Shown: positions 34,867 through 43,931 of the stretch, one piece after another
Layout of the letters: the number at the start of each line of letters is the position of its first letter
How positions within the stretch are numbered: the first letter of the stretch is position 1
Assembly: GCA_023423975.1 (NCBI GenBank)
Contig: JAFAEO010000084.1
Coordinates: 1 to 64,000, forward strand
Reading direction: 5' to 3'
Origin: Pseudomonadota bacterium
Lineage (GTDB): Bacteria > Pseudomonadota > Gammaproteobacteria > Burkholderiales > Burkholderiaceae_B
Length of the DNA: 64,000 nt
The notes under the pieces: generated by a model
What the model was told of the DNA's origin: nothing
The model's input: the letters and a program-made list of their open reading frames with translations, nothing else
Databases searched by the model: none
Made by a program: the position numbers and the translations under genes

Positions 34867-35931
34867 CTACAGCCCCAGGAATTTGAACGGTTTTGACTCT
34901 CTAAATTGGCCGTTTGCCATGCCCGAGTATATTTTTGACTGGTTAGGGCCCAAATCCAGTGTCAGAACCTTTCCTGTTTTTTCCGAAAAATCCAGTTGTT
35001 TCAGGTCGATCCAGAACACATTCGGGGTCAGCGCAGACTCAAAAAAGTATCGCATGCGTTTTTGGTCCGCAACGGTACGCCAACGGGTCGAGGAAATATT
35101 CGGTTCGTTCTCTGTCGTCAGGCCATAGGGGACCGACACATTGCGGATGACGGAAAACACGCTGGCAACCGATTCAACTTCGTCCTCGCTTTTCGGAATC
35201 GCATTCACGTAGAACATGGCCCGGGCATAACGGTCCGCAGCGCGATTGGTGCCGGGCAGCATGACTGTGCCGCCAATTTGCTTCCAGTATTCTTCCATAG
35301 CGATTTGTTTTTCGAAAATCGGCGAGTTAGTCATTACCTGGTAGTCGCGACTATGGTGAATAACCTGCTTGCCGTCAATGTATTCGATGATCGCGCTATC
35401 GCCTGACGCATCCGAAAGCGACAAGTGCAAAGTAGCAAGCCGGTCTTGGCCTGGAACATTGTCCGTCACCACGGTGAAGGGTTGCTTCTGCAGTACCTGC
35501 ACCGCCTCCTGAACTGTGGCGAAGTTATCCAGAACATATTGCGCCCAAGCTGCGATCGACAAACCTGGGGTCTTGATGTCGTATTCCGGATATGAAGACT
35601 CCGCCAACCAAAGTACATTGGCGACCAAGCCGGCCTCATTCATCCCATCTGTCGTGGAAATGTCATAGCCCGAAGCGATCACGCTGCCGTACTTTGACGT
35701 CCACTTGACCGAATTAGGCCCAGCCTCCCCGTTACGCGCCATTCCCCGTGGGAAGACCCATAAATTGGTGCCAACATCCGTTTTCCAATCCATGGAGCGC
35801 GCCGTAATCACCTCGCCTTGTACGCCGTGGTACACAAATCGGGTGCAGGCATGCACTGAGGTCACGACCATACTGGTCGCCAGCGCCGTAGCTGCGCAGA
35901 TCCTGGTAAACGAATGTGAGCGGAGGGACAT
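34867..35931 (-). CDS. Exported choloylglycine hydrolase / penicillin V acylase family amidase
   Basis: N-terminal-nucleophile hydrolase that cleaves linear amides (penicillin V, bile-salt or N-acyl-homoserine-lactone type substrates; which one is not shown). 354 residues, with a signal peptide ending VHA just before Cys29, so export cleavage or autoprocessing would expose Cys29 as the nucleophile. Active-site pattern: CTRFVY (Cys29), ARSMDW (Arg45, Asp48), GMNEAGLVANVLWL (Asn) and a later RYARAMFY. The Gram-negative cluster of this family is periplasmic. Divergent from the outer-membrane protein gene at 36099 (167-bp shared promoter region). Confidence 0.85.
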   Translation of the reverse strand: MSLRSHSFTRICAATALATSMVVTSVHACTRFVYHGVQGEVITARSMDWKTDVGTNLWVFPRGMARNGEAGPNSVKWTSKYGSVIASGYDISTTDGMNEAGLVANVLWLAESSYPEYDIKTPGLSIAAWAQYVLDNFATVQEAVQVLQKQPFTVVTDNVPGQDRLATLHLSLSDASGDSAIIEYIDGKQVIHHSRDYQVMTNSPIFEKQIAMEEYWKQIGGTVMLPGTNRAADRYARAMFYVNAIPKSEDEVESVASVFSVIRNVSVPYGLTTENEPNISSTRWRTVADQKRMRYFFESALTPNVFWIDLKQLDFSEKTGKVLTLDLGPNQSKIYSGMANGQFRESKPFKFLGL

Positions 35932-36098
35932 GTATGTTTCTCTATCAAATTACTATAAAAAATTTCAAATGAAACTAAAGTATACTAGTATTCTCAAATT
36001 TCGGCGAAAACGACCGATGTCTGCGCAGGCATCGGATTCTTGCATACTTACCCTGTGACAGGCACAAAGTTGCAGTAACACCGCGTAGGAAAGAATCA

Positions 36099-36923
36099 AT
36101 GCACAGCAGATGTTTGCTTGTTTTACCTGTCATTCTGACGTTATACGGCGCTTGCGTCGCCAATGCTGCCGAGCCGACGTTGACTCAGGCCGCGCTGCCT
36201 ACATCGGTATCAGATAGCAAAGCCGGCTGGGCATTACAGATAACGCCGTACCTGTGGGCTGCCGAAATGCATGGACATATCTCGCCTTTTCGTCGTGGCC
36301 CTACGATCAGTGTCGACAAATCCTTTTCCAATGTTCTTGATGATTTGAGGGTTGGTGGTTTCGTTGATATCTGGGGACGTTCAGGTCGTTACGTTCTATC
36401 TGGCGACATTACCTATGTTGATACGAAAGAAGGCCGAACATCGGGCCCATTGCCCGGATTAGGACCGTTGCCGCCAGGAACGCGCGTAGACGGCGCGGTT
36501 AATTCCAAGCTGTTCACGGCGACTTTGCTGGGCGGCTATCGCGTTGTCGATACGCCGACGCTCACGCTCGATGCGCTGGCAGGGTTGCGGGCTTGGCACG
36601 TTTCAAATAAAGTCCAGGTCAGTGCGCTCGGACGTTCGCGCAGCTACAAGGAAAGCTTTGGCTGGACCGAGCCGGTAATTGGTGCGCGCGCATTTACGCG
36701 GCTTGCAGACCGGTTCTCTTTACAGGGGCAGGCAAACATCGGCGGATTTGGTGCGGGCTCCAAATTTGTATGGTCTGCACAAGCGACCTTGAATTATGTG
36801 TTTACCGATAATCTCTCGGTTTCTGCTGGATACAAGGTGCTTGATGTCAATTACAACCATAAGGGGAATGTCTATGACACGCGTATTCATGGCCCGGTTC
36901 TTGGATTGACCTATCGGTTTTAA
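36099..36923 (+). CDS. Outer-membrane beta-barrel protein
   Basis: 274 residues, with a signal peptide ending ANAA and a mature part of alternating amphipathic strands: ALQITPYLWAAEMHGHI, GGFVDIWGRSGRYVLSGDITYVD, LFTATLLGGYRVV, FVWSAQATLNYVF, LSVSAGYKVLDVNY. It ends in the BAM signal YRF. Strand count (about 8) fits a small barrel of the OmpW/OmpA size class. Role unknown; sharing a divergent promoter with the periplasmic amidase suggests joint regulation. Confidence 0.75.
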   Translation: MHSRCLLVLPVILTLYGACVANAAEPTLTQAALPTSVSDSKAGWALQITPYLWAAEMHGHISPFRRGPTISVDKSFSNVLDDLRVGGFVDIWGRSGRYVLSGDITYVDTKEGRTSGPLPGLGPLPPGTRVDGAVNSKLFTATLLGGYRVVDTPTLTLDALAGLRAWHVSNKVQVSALGRSRSYKESFGWTEPVIGARAFTRLADRFSLQGQANIGGFGAGSKFVWSAQATLNYVFTDNLSVSAGYKVLDVNYNHKGNVYDTRIHGPVLGLTYRF

Positions 36924-37599
36924 AATTGACCGAGACGTAATGATGAGCGGCATATGAGTTGGAGTGGTCACCGTGGTACGCCATCGGGCGTTGGCGTGAC
37001 CATAAGCAGTCTAAAACTACTAATGCGACAGTTCTGGCAAAAAATTGAATAACAATGTCGGTCAACAGGTTCCTGCACCCCGCATGTAGAGTAAGTGCCT
37101 CTGCATGACATAATCTTTACCAATAGCAAATAGCCTATAGCCAATAGCGAACCGCGTTCCGGGTATACCCGAGATTGTTAATAAGCGTTAAGTTTCGTAA
37201 TATTCAGAAATGCATGTGTTCCATCCTAAGTGTCGCGTGCATTTTCGCCTATTGCACGCGTGCCTTGGGCGTTTTTTGCGTCCGGCAATAAGACACCGGG
37301 GATGTGGCTGTGCCGGGTCAACATTGGTAATTTCACCTTTGCCAATTCTGTCTCCGAATGCCTGGCTTATTGGCGGTGGTTATCGTCGGCAATATTCAAT
37401 ATGTCTCATTTCCGTTATAGGCCGGTTACATTGCCGCACTTTTGCGTCAATATTGACAGTATGCAGCAGCATATTCCTTACACATCAAGCTCCTCTCCTT
37501 TATCACAATCGTTATACTTAAGAGCAATAACAATTGAATCAGAAGTTCGTTCAAATAATATAGGCCCTTTTATACACTGGGTCATTTGGGAGACATATA
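36924..37599. other. 676-base intergenic stretch
   Basis: No credible gene. A short degenerate repeat of CAATAGC/AATAGCC units lies near 37118-37150. The last 20 bases hold the ribosome-binding site for the next gene. Confidence 0.4.
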
Positions 37600-38556
37600 T
37601 TGAAGCGTTCGACATTCATGGCATTGACCTTATCCCTGGCTTGCACGCCTGCGCTGGCTGCTTATCCGGAACGGCCTATCACCTGGGTCATTCCCAGCCC
37701 GCCAGGCGACGGCTCAGATTCCATCGGTCGCTTGCTTGCAGATAAGGTAGGCAGGGCGCTTGGGCAAACAATCGTGGTACAGAACAAACCGGGGGCAGGG
37801 GGAGTGATTGGATCGGAGTCAGTTGCCGGCGCCAAACCCGACGGATATACCATGATTGTCGGCAATGCCGGCTCGCATGGAATCAATGCGGCTATCTATA
37901 GCAAATTGCGTTACGACGTTGTTAAAAGCTTCCGCCCCGTGGGCCTGTTCTGTACAGCAGCCAATGTGCTGGCGGTTCGCCAGGATTTGCCGGTCAGCAA
38001 TCTGAAAGAATTTGTCGCCTACGTAAAGAACAGTAAAACCTCGCTGAATTATTCCTCAGGCGGTATCGGCAGTTCGGCTCATCTTTCTGCGGAATTGTTC
38101 AAAAGTCTTGCTGACGTGCCGCTGGTTCACATTCCGTATCGTGGCGCAACACCGGCGGTTCAGGCCGTACTATCGGATGAGGTTGTTACCATGATTGGCA
38201 ATTTGCCCCCGTGGCTAAGTCAAATCAAGTCGGGCAAGGCCAAGGCGCTGGCGGTGACCACAAAGGAGCGTGTGCCAGAGCTGCCCGACGTACCGACACT
38301 GGCAGAAACCTATCCGGGATTTGAAACGGTAGCATGGTTTGGCTTGCTGGCGCCGGCCGGAACGCCAAATGAAATAATAGAAAGCATGAACAAGCAAATC
38401 AACCAGGCGCTGGCATCTGCAGAAATTCAGGAGCGGCTTAAAGCAGTCAGTTGTGCGCCGGCCGGTGGCTCGCCCGAGGAGTTTGCCGGGCGCATCCGCA
38501 ATGATGTCAGTCGTTGGAAAAAACTGGCCCAGGAAAAGAACATCAAGGCCGATTGA
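37600..38556 (+). CDS. Bug-family solute-binding protein (tripartite tricarboxylate transporter receptor)
   Basis: Periplasmic receptor that binds small carboxylates or similar solutes for a TctAB-type permease. 318 residues, with a signal peptide ending CTPALA, then YPERPITWVIPSPPGDGSD (the Bug N-terminal strand and ligand loop), NKPGAGGVIGSE, AKPDGYTMIVGNAG, LNYSSGGIGSSAHLSAELF and HIPYRGATPAVQAVLS. It starts with TTG: GGGAGA at 37588-37593 is perfectly placed for TTG 37600, which also provides the Lys-Arg needed at the signal-peptide front. No permease genes nearby, as is common for orphan Bug proteins. Convergent with the enolase-superfamily gene. Confidence 0.9.
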   Translation: MKRSTFMALTLSLACTPALAAYPERPITWVIPSPPGDGSDSIGRLLADKVGRALGQTIVVQNKPGAGGVIGSESVAGAKPDGYTMIVGNAGSHGINAAIYSKLRYDVVKSFRPVGLFCTAANVLAVRQDLPVSNLKEFVAYVKNSKTSLNYSSGGIGSSAHLSAELFKSLADVPLVHIPYRGATPAVQAVLSDEVVTMIGNLPPWLSQIKSGKAKALAVTTKERVPELPDVPTLAETYPGFETVAWFGLLAPAGTPNEIIESMNKQINQALASAEIQERLKAVSCAPAGGSPEEFAGRIRNDVSRWKKLAQEKNIKAD

Positions 38557-38571
38557 TACGATGCTTGCGGT

Positions 38572-38601
38572 CTGGCAGCAGTAGTGCAGTCAGACTGCCA
38601 G
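38572..38601. terminator. Possible bidirectional hairpin between convergent genes
   Basis: CTGGCAG/CTGCCAG with a 16-nt loop, overlapping the last codons of the minus-strand gene. No clear T-run. Confidence 0.3.
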
Positions 38602-39750
38602 CAACGTTTCAATGCCAAACGGCACAGGCTTGAAGGGATGGGCACCTATCAATTGCATGTCGGGCTCCACACCCAGTCCAGTACGATTGGGAACATGGTA
38701 TTTGCCTTTTTCCAGCGTCGGGTGTTGCTGTCCGACCAGCGCATCATATAGCGGGCTTTCCTCAAATTGTAATTCGAGCATATGGGCCTTGCTGGCGACA
38801 CAAGCGACATGCAGCGATGCGACAGTGCACACCGGACCGGTCGGATTGTGGGGGGCGAACAGGACATCGTGTGCGGCAGCCATTTCTGCAATTGCCAGCA
38901 TATGGGCCGGGCCGCCGCAATACTTGATATCGGGCATGACCACATCGAGCAGTTTTTCACGAATCTGCATCTCGAAGGAAGCAACGCCAACCTGGGTCTC
39001 TGCTGCTGCAATGAGTACGTTCTGTTCGTTGGCGCGAGCCTTGATTTTGCGCAGGGAATCCCAGTTGTCATAGGTTTCTGCAAGAGGACATTCAAACCAG
39101 TGCAGGCCAACTGCCTGCAACTGATCCAGTACATCAAGTGCGCTTTTCTCGTCGAAACGCCAGTGACAATCCACCATTAATCTGGCTTGAGGTCCAACGG
39201 CTTCACGGATGGCGTACAGGCAATCTACCCCGTGTCGGATCAGCTGGTCAGCTTCTCCTGCAGCGCATGCACCGGGTGTGACGCCGTCAAAGGGCGCGGC
39301 CTTGAATCCCGAGAAGCCCGCAGCAGCAGCTCTTCTGGCTGTGGCGGCAAAGCCTGCCGGCGTGCGCTCGACCGTGGCGCGATTAATGTTTGCGTATACT
39401 GAAATTGCTTTTCGTTGCAGTGGGGCAAGCACGGCATGTAGTGGCACAGCATCCTGCTCGGCACGAATGGTCCAGAGCGCCTGGGCCAGGGCGCTGAGCA
39501 CAGCATTGGAAACCAGTCCGCCGGGTAGCGAGGCAGAGGGTCGCAATTGTGCAATGGCCGCCTCTGCCGTCATGCCAATCAGCGGCTGGCCATGCAGCAG
39601 GGTCGCTGTCTGAAGAGCGGTTTCCCAACCATTGAGCGATGCTTCCCCCCAGGCCCTGCTGCCATCGCTCATTTGAACGAGAATGAAAAACCAGTTTGTC
39701 TTCGTGGAAACGTTGAACGGAACAGCAGTAACGGAGGCGATCGTACTCAT
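38590..39750 (-). CDS. Mandelate racemase / muconate lactonizing (enolase superfamily) enzyme
   Basis: 386 residues: an N-terminal capping domain (about 1-120) and a TIM-barrel. Metal ligands are in register: Asp194 (MVDCHW), Glu220 (WFECPL) and Glu251 (AAAETQ). Candidate acid/bases are Lys150 (GFKAAP) and the PDIKY segment (Asp274, Lys276). HNPTGPV near 315 is the eighth-strand region. The set fits an acid-sugar dehydratase or racemase; the substrate is not predictable from this. The neighbouring Bug receptor suggests uptake plus degradation of an organic acid. Confidence 0.85.
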   Translation of the reverse strand: MSTIASVTAVPFNVSTKTNWFFILVQMSDGSRAWGEASLNGWETALQTATLLHGQPLIGMTAEAAIAQLRPSASLPGGLVSNAVLSALAQALWTIRAEQDAVPLHAVLAPLQRKAISVYANINRATVERTPAGFAATARRAAAAGFSGFKAAPFDGVTPGACAAGEADQLIRHGVDCLYAIREAVGPQARLMVDCHWRFDEKSALDVLDQLQAVGLHWFECPLAETYDNWDSLRKIKARANEQNVLIAAAETQVGVASFEMQIREKLLDVVMPDIKYCGGPAHMLAIAEMAAAHDVLFAPHNPTGPVCTVASLHVACVASKAHMLELQFEESPLYDALVGQQHPTLEKGKYHVPNRTGLGVEPDMQLIGAHPFKPVPFGIETLLAV

Positions 39751-39993
39751 ATTTGCTCAGGCAGGCCAGTAAAGTGGATTTGAATCTTCAGTGGGTATCA
39801 GGACCGGATATTTTCGGAATATTGTTATTTCAAATGTTATCAACGTGGACGTCCTGGATGCATAATCATAATGCAGTTCGACGCGCGATGGCGCAGGATT
39901 ATAAGTATGTCAATGTGAAACATCAGGGTTGTGATTTTCCGGTAAGCTATGATTCAGTAGCGATGCACCGTTAATATAAAAAGGAGTATTCAA

Positions 39994-40311
39994 ATGAAAA
40001 TGATGACATATGTGGCTGGCGCAATATGCGCCGTGGCATCCTTACAAGCTTATGCGGCAGAGCCAGTCAAACCGGCGCATAAGCATGCCGCTTCAGTATG
40101 CAAGCAAGTTCAGGACACGGCAGAGGCGACGTTGCAGGCGCGCAAGGGCGGCCACGATGACAGGGCCGGGGACAAGGCCAAGCTGGGCAGCAAGAGTAAT
40201 GACTCGATGTTTACGTATGCCATTGACGTTGCGTACGATAGCGATATTAATAAGACCGGCATCGGCAAGGAAGCGTACGACTATTGCATGTTGCATAAGG
40301 CCGGCGCCTGA
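39994..40311 (+). CDS. Small periplasmic protein of unknown function
   Basis: 105 residues with a clear signal peptide (ending QAYAA), then a His/Lys-rich start (AEPVKPAHKHAA) and a helical body with two Cys (about 36 and 98) that could form a disulfide. AAAAAGGAG lies 8 bases upstream. No family recognised. It stands alone and is followed by a strong hairpin. Confidence 0.65.
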   Translation: MKMMTYVAGAICAVASLQAYAAEPVKPAHKHAASVCKQVQDTAEATLQARKGGHDDRAGDKAKLGSKSNDSMFTYAIDVAYDSDINKTGIGKEAYDYCMLHKAGA

Positions 40312-40884
40312 TCGGGCCCGGGTTGTGGTGTACGAAATCCTGGATTCAGGCACTTGTTGTTATCGCCAATAGTGTTGCAAGTCATTCAATGGCGCTTCGG
40401 TTTGGTGCAAATGTCGCACCAAACCGGTGCTGGCACTGCATATTGTCGTGCCGTTGATGTTCTACCTCGATTCTATAACTTTTCTTGGTCCTTTAATTTG
40501 CCATGATCCTGTAATACTCTGCGTACCTGGGTGATTAACGGCGCGTCGGTGAAGGCCGTTGCCCATCTTCTTTTCCCACAATATCGTTCATAAAAAAATA
40601 GGCTGAACAATAATGCAGACACAATAACGATCACCGATTGCGTCTGCTGTACCCAACTTCTTTGCCGGCCAAACGGTGTCGTTGCCGTTGGCCAATGCCA
40701 TTGCTTCCAGTCTTTGGAGCTTTGTTAATAAAACGGGCACAAGTTTTGCTTTATCAATGATGAGATACGCCCAGCACTGCGCCCGCATGCGAGCAGGCTG
40801 GTCGATCCCGGACACAGGTGTTTAACACATATGTGAATGCTTTGGGCGTCGCCGCAAAGCCTGTCTGTAACTGGAGAAATAAGT
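40312..40884. other. 573-base intergenic stretch before porin 1
   Basis: No gene seen. It contains the perfect 11-bp hairpin at 40398-40426. The remainder is leader for the porin. Confidence 0.4.
40398..40426. other. Perfect 11-bp hairpin
   Basis: CGGTTTGGTGC/GCACCAAACCG with the 7-nt loop AAATGTC, 87 bases after the small periplasmic gene. There is no T-run, so it may be a Rho-dependent end, an mRNA stabiliser, or a protein-binding palindrome. Confidence 0.5.
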
Positions 40885-42060
40885 ATGAACAAGAGTCTGT
40901 TGTCGGGATTGGTGCTGACCGCTTTCGCGAGCCTGGTGCAAGCCGAAACATCTGTGCAACTGTACGGGTTGGTTGATGCTGGTGTGGGATATTCACAAAA
41001 GAAGGTCAGCTATGGTGACAGTTGGGTCAAGACCCGTGACATCGGCCTGGTCGATGGCATTGGTGGCACCAATAACTGGGGCTTGAAAGGCAATGAAGAT
41101 CTGGGCAATGGCACCAGCGCCATTTTTCAGTTGGAAAGCGGCTTTAGCCTTGGGACGGGTCGTTCTCTATCCGAAGATACGCTTTTCAGCAGACGTGCGC
41201 TGGTAGGGTTGACAGGGGCAGAGTGGGGTACCGTGACCCTGGGCCGCCAGTTCAACGTGGCTGACGATCTGCTATCCCCCCTGGATCCCTTTGGTACCAA
41301 TTTCGGACAGGCCGGTGTGACAGGCGGTGCGTTTGGCGATGCTGTCTCGGCCAATATGTCCGACTCGGTAAAATACATGAGCCCGATCTGGAGCGGCTTT
41401 CAATTCGGATTGGGATTTTCCGGGCGTAATCAGAAAACGGAATACAGCAGCGGCGCCGGGCGCAGCGTAGATAGAGACACTTCTAACTGGATTACCGCAG
41501 GGCTGTCCTATACTAATGGTCCCTTGACCGCAGCCGCAGCTTATGACAGGTTTCGTAGCGACCTGACACTGGGGGATCAACATGAAAAATCCACCACCAA
41601 TATGTGGAATGTTGGTCTTACCTATGATTTCAGTGTGGTCAAGGCGCACTTGATGTATGGCCAGACCCGCGGCGCTCTGCCGGCATCAGGCTTGTCGTCA
41701 GGACTGATCTATTCGCTGGATACGGCGTTTGCCGATAGCGGTTATCCTGCGCTGCTCAGCAGCACCAGTGGTTATCGCCAGCAGGCGTGGCTGGCCGGAC
41801 TGACGATTCCGGTTGGTGACGCTGGTAAAGTCATGTTCTCCTATCAGGGCAATCATGTGAAAAACTCGGACAGTATGTTCGATAAGGCGCGCGGTAGCCT
41901 GCATATTGGCAGCATCGGGTATAGCCAGGATTTGTCCAAACGGACCACGCTCTATGCTGTTGCGTCTTACGGTAGCGGCAGCGTACGGTTTGATGCGCTG
42001 GACGATAAGGTCAAGCTTAAATCCACATTGATTGCTGCAGGAATACAACACCGCTTCTAA
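40885..42060 (+). CDS. General-diffusion outer-membrane porin 1
   Basis: 391 residues of the betaproteobacterial OmpC-like family (Porin_4): signal peptide (MNKSLLSGLVLTAFASLVQA), ETSVQLYGLVDAGVGY, the loop NNWGLKGNEDLGNGTSAIFQLESGF, RRALVGLTGAEWGTVTLGRQ, and a terminal strand ending HRF. 16-stranded trimer by family. ATG 40885 is chosen because GGAGA lies 8 bases upstream and the signal peptide starts there. Followed by a hairpin terminator and a paralogous porin. Confidence 0.93.
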   Translation: MNKSLLSGLVLTAFASLVQAETSVQLYGLVDAGVGYSQKKVSYGDSWVKTRDIGLVDGIGGTNNWGLKGNEDLGNGTSAIFQLESGFSLGTGRSLSEDTLFSRRALVGLTGAEWGTVTLGRQFNVADDLLSPLDPFGTNFGQAGVTGGAFGDAVSANMSDSVKYMSPIWSGFQFGLGFSGRNQKTEYSSGAGRSVDRDTSNWITAGLSYTNGPLTAAAAYDRFRSDLTLGDQHEKSTTNMWNVGLTYDFSVVKAHLMYGQTRGALPASGLSSGLIYSLDTAFADSGYPALLSSTSGYRQQAWLAGLTIPVGDAGKVMFSYQGNHVKNSDSMFDKARGSLHIGSIGYSQDLSKRTTLYAVASYGSGSVRFDALDDKVKLKSTLIAAGIQHRF

Positions 42061-42082
42061 ACGACTGCCCAAAATGTCGTAA

Positions 42083-42125
42083 AAAAGCCTGATTGATGCG
42101 AAAAAGCGACATCTTTCAGGCTTTT
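42083..42125 (+). terminator. Terminator after porin 1
   Basis: AAAAGCCTGA/TCAGGCTTTT, a 10-bp perfect stem with a 23-nt loop, ending in TTTT, 22 bases after the stop. Confidence 0.65.
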
Positions 42126-42519
42126 GCTATTGCCGTATTTTCCTGGTGTCACCGGGCGCTTTTGCACTAAGAGCGCTGTTATGTCTGCTATCGCACTAGC
42201 TGTGCGCGGCATCTCCATATACATGCTTTCGAAGCTTTTTTCCATTACATGGATCAAGGCGATGAACAGCCCCTAAAAAATACAATACTCCTCAAGCTGC
42301 TTCCGTAACCCTTTGATTCAAAAAGATAAGCGGGCCCGTATGCAGTGGTTTGTCAACATGGTCGACGTGTTTGCGCTATTTGCTAACAGGCAAACACAAC
42401 AATCATGGTGTCGAGCGACCGGAGCAATCCGGTAAAGCTGGCCGGTGTCATACCGCTAGCCCAAAGGTGTTGAAGTAATCCGGTACGCCGGAATGAAATT
42501 TGTAAATGGAGTATTCAAT
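42126..42519. other. Leader region of porin 2
   Basis: About 390 bases, no gene. It ends with GGAGTATTCAAT before the start codon. Nothing else stands out. Confidence 0.4.
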
Positions 42520-43809
42520 ATGAAAAAGGCATTGCAATCTATCGTGCTGCTCGGTGCGGCAACCGGGGTAGCGCAAGCTGCAACTTCTGTCACGCTGTAC
42601 GGTCTGGTTGACGGCGGTATCGGTTATACCAAGACCAAAATTACGGAAAGTGCGACCGAATATAGCGGCACACGCTGGGAAGAGAATCGTAAAGTCGGCA
42701 TGATCAACGGTATCCTGAATGGCAACCGTTGGGGCCTCAAAGGCACTGAAGACCTGGGTAATGGTACCAGCGCCATTTTCCAACTGGAAAGTGGCTTTGA
42801 CCTGGGGACGGGTGCTTCTAAACAAGGTGGCCGTCTGTTCGGTCGCAAAGCCATTATCGGCCTGACCGGCGATAGCTGGGGTACCTTGACCCTGGGGCGC
42901 CAGTACAACGTAGCCGATGACGTTGTTTCCGGTATTGATCCTTTTGGCACCAGTGTTCTGCAGGCGGGTGTTGTCGATGGTGCATTCGGTGATTCACCTT
43001 CTGCCCGTATGGACAACTCTTTGAAATATATGTCGCCTGATTTCGGTGGCTTCAAATTCGGTATTGCCTATGCAGGCGAAAATCGCAAAGTGAGCACATC
43101 TACAGAGTTTGACCCCGACGGCCATGAAGTGGCCAACACCAGTAACAAGAATACTTCCAACTGGATATCAATGGGTTTGGGCTTCGAAAACGGTCCGGTT
43201 TCTGTCGGCGCTTCCTATGACCGTTTCCGCACAGATATTCACGATTGGAGTGAGACCCGGGCATACGGTAAGACCGTAACTGAAAAAGAAACACGCAATA
43301 AAGGCACCACCCACATGTGGAACCTGTTTGGCGCCTATGACTTTAATGTCGTCAAACTGCACCTGGGCTATGGTCAGATCCGCGGCGCTGTTACCAATGC
43401 CGATGGTGTAAGTGGCGTTGGCCTGAATGGTGTGCTGGCTGGATATACTGAGGTGCGCATTCCTGGAGAAGCAGGCAAGCCTGATGTCTACCGCAATTAC
43501 ACACAAACCAACGGTTTCCGTCAACAGTCCTGGATGATAGGCCTGAGTGCACCGGTGAGCGATACAGGCACCGTTCTGTTCTCTTACCAGGGTAACAAGT
43601 CCAAAAACACGCAGGATGACTTCGACGGTATGAAAGGCAAGCTGAACATCTTCAGCGTGGGCTATGTACAAGGCCTGTCCAAGCGCACTCGCGTGTATGC
43701 TGCTGCGTCTTATGGTGTAGGAAAAATGAAGTTTGATGAATCGCTCTACAGGGGTAACGTTAAACTGAAATCCACATTGATTGGCGTCGGCCTGCAACAT
43801 CGTTTCTAA
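42520..43809 (+). CDS. General-diffusion outer-membrane porin 2
   Basis: 429-residue paralogue of the preceding porin: signal peptide ending GVAQA, ATSVTLYGLVDGGIGY, NRWGLKGTEDLGNGTSAIFQLESGFDLGTG, ARMDNSLKYMSPDFGG, and a final strand ending HRF. It is about 40 residues longer than porin 1; the extra length sits mostly in extracellular loops (for example TSTEFDPDGHEVANTSNKN and SETRAYGKTVTEKETRN), which suggests a different pore selectivity or surface antigen. ATG 42520 has GGAG 8 bases upstream. Confidence 0.93.
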   Translation: MKKALQSIVLLGAATGVAQAATSVTLYGLVDGGIGYTKTKITESATEYSGTRWEENRKVGMINGILNGNRWGLKGTEDLGNGTSAIFQLESGFDLGTGASKQGGRLFGRKAIIGLTGDSWGTLTLGRQYNVADDVVSGIDPFGTSVLQAGVVDGAFGDSPSARMDNSLKYMSPDFGGFKFGIAYAGENRKVSTSTEFDPDGHEVANTSNKNTSNWISMGLGFENGPVSVGASYDRFRTDIHDWSETRAYGKTVTEKETRNKGTTHMWNLFGAYDFNVVKLHLGYGQIRGAVTNADGVSGVGLNGVLAGYTEVRIPGEAGKPDVYRNYTQTNGFRQQSWMIGLSAPVSDTGTVLFSYQGNKSKNTQDDFDGMKGKLNIFSVGYVQGLSKRTRVYAAASYGVGKMKFDESLYRGNVKLKSTLIGVGLQHRF

Positions 43810-43845
43810 TGATATGCATCGCCTGGCGATGTTTTCATAGAGCAG

Positions 43846-43873
43846 AAAAAACCACCCTTTGGGGTGGTTTTTT
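43846..43873 (+). terminator. Terminator after porin 2
   Basis: AAAAAACCACCC/GGGTGGTTTTTT, a strong stem with a TTTG loop and a T-run, 37 bases after the stop. The A-run on its 5' side means it can also terminate minus-strand transcription. Confidence 0.85.
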
Positions 43874-43931
43874 CATTGCTGCTGCGCGAAATGCGGCGTT
43901 TCCTGCTTCAATGAATCCGCATGTTCATCCA

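Noticed and set aside
37230..37745. 171-codon plus-strand frame overlapping the first Bug gene
   Set aside because: It runs out of frame into the signal-peptide region of the Bug gene and has no ribosome-binding site or family features.
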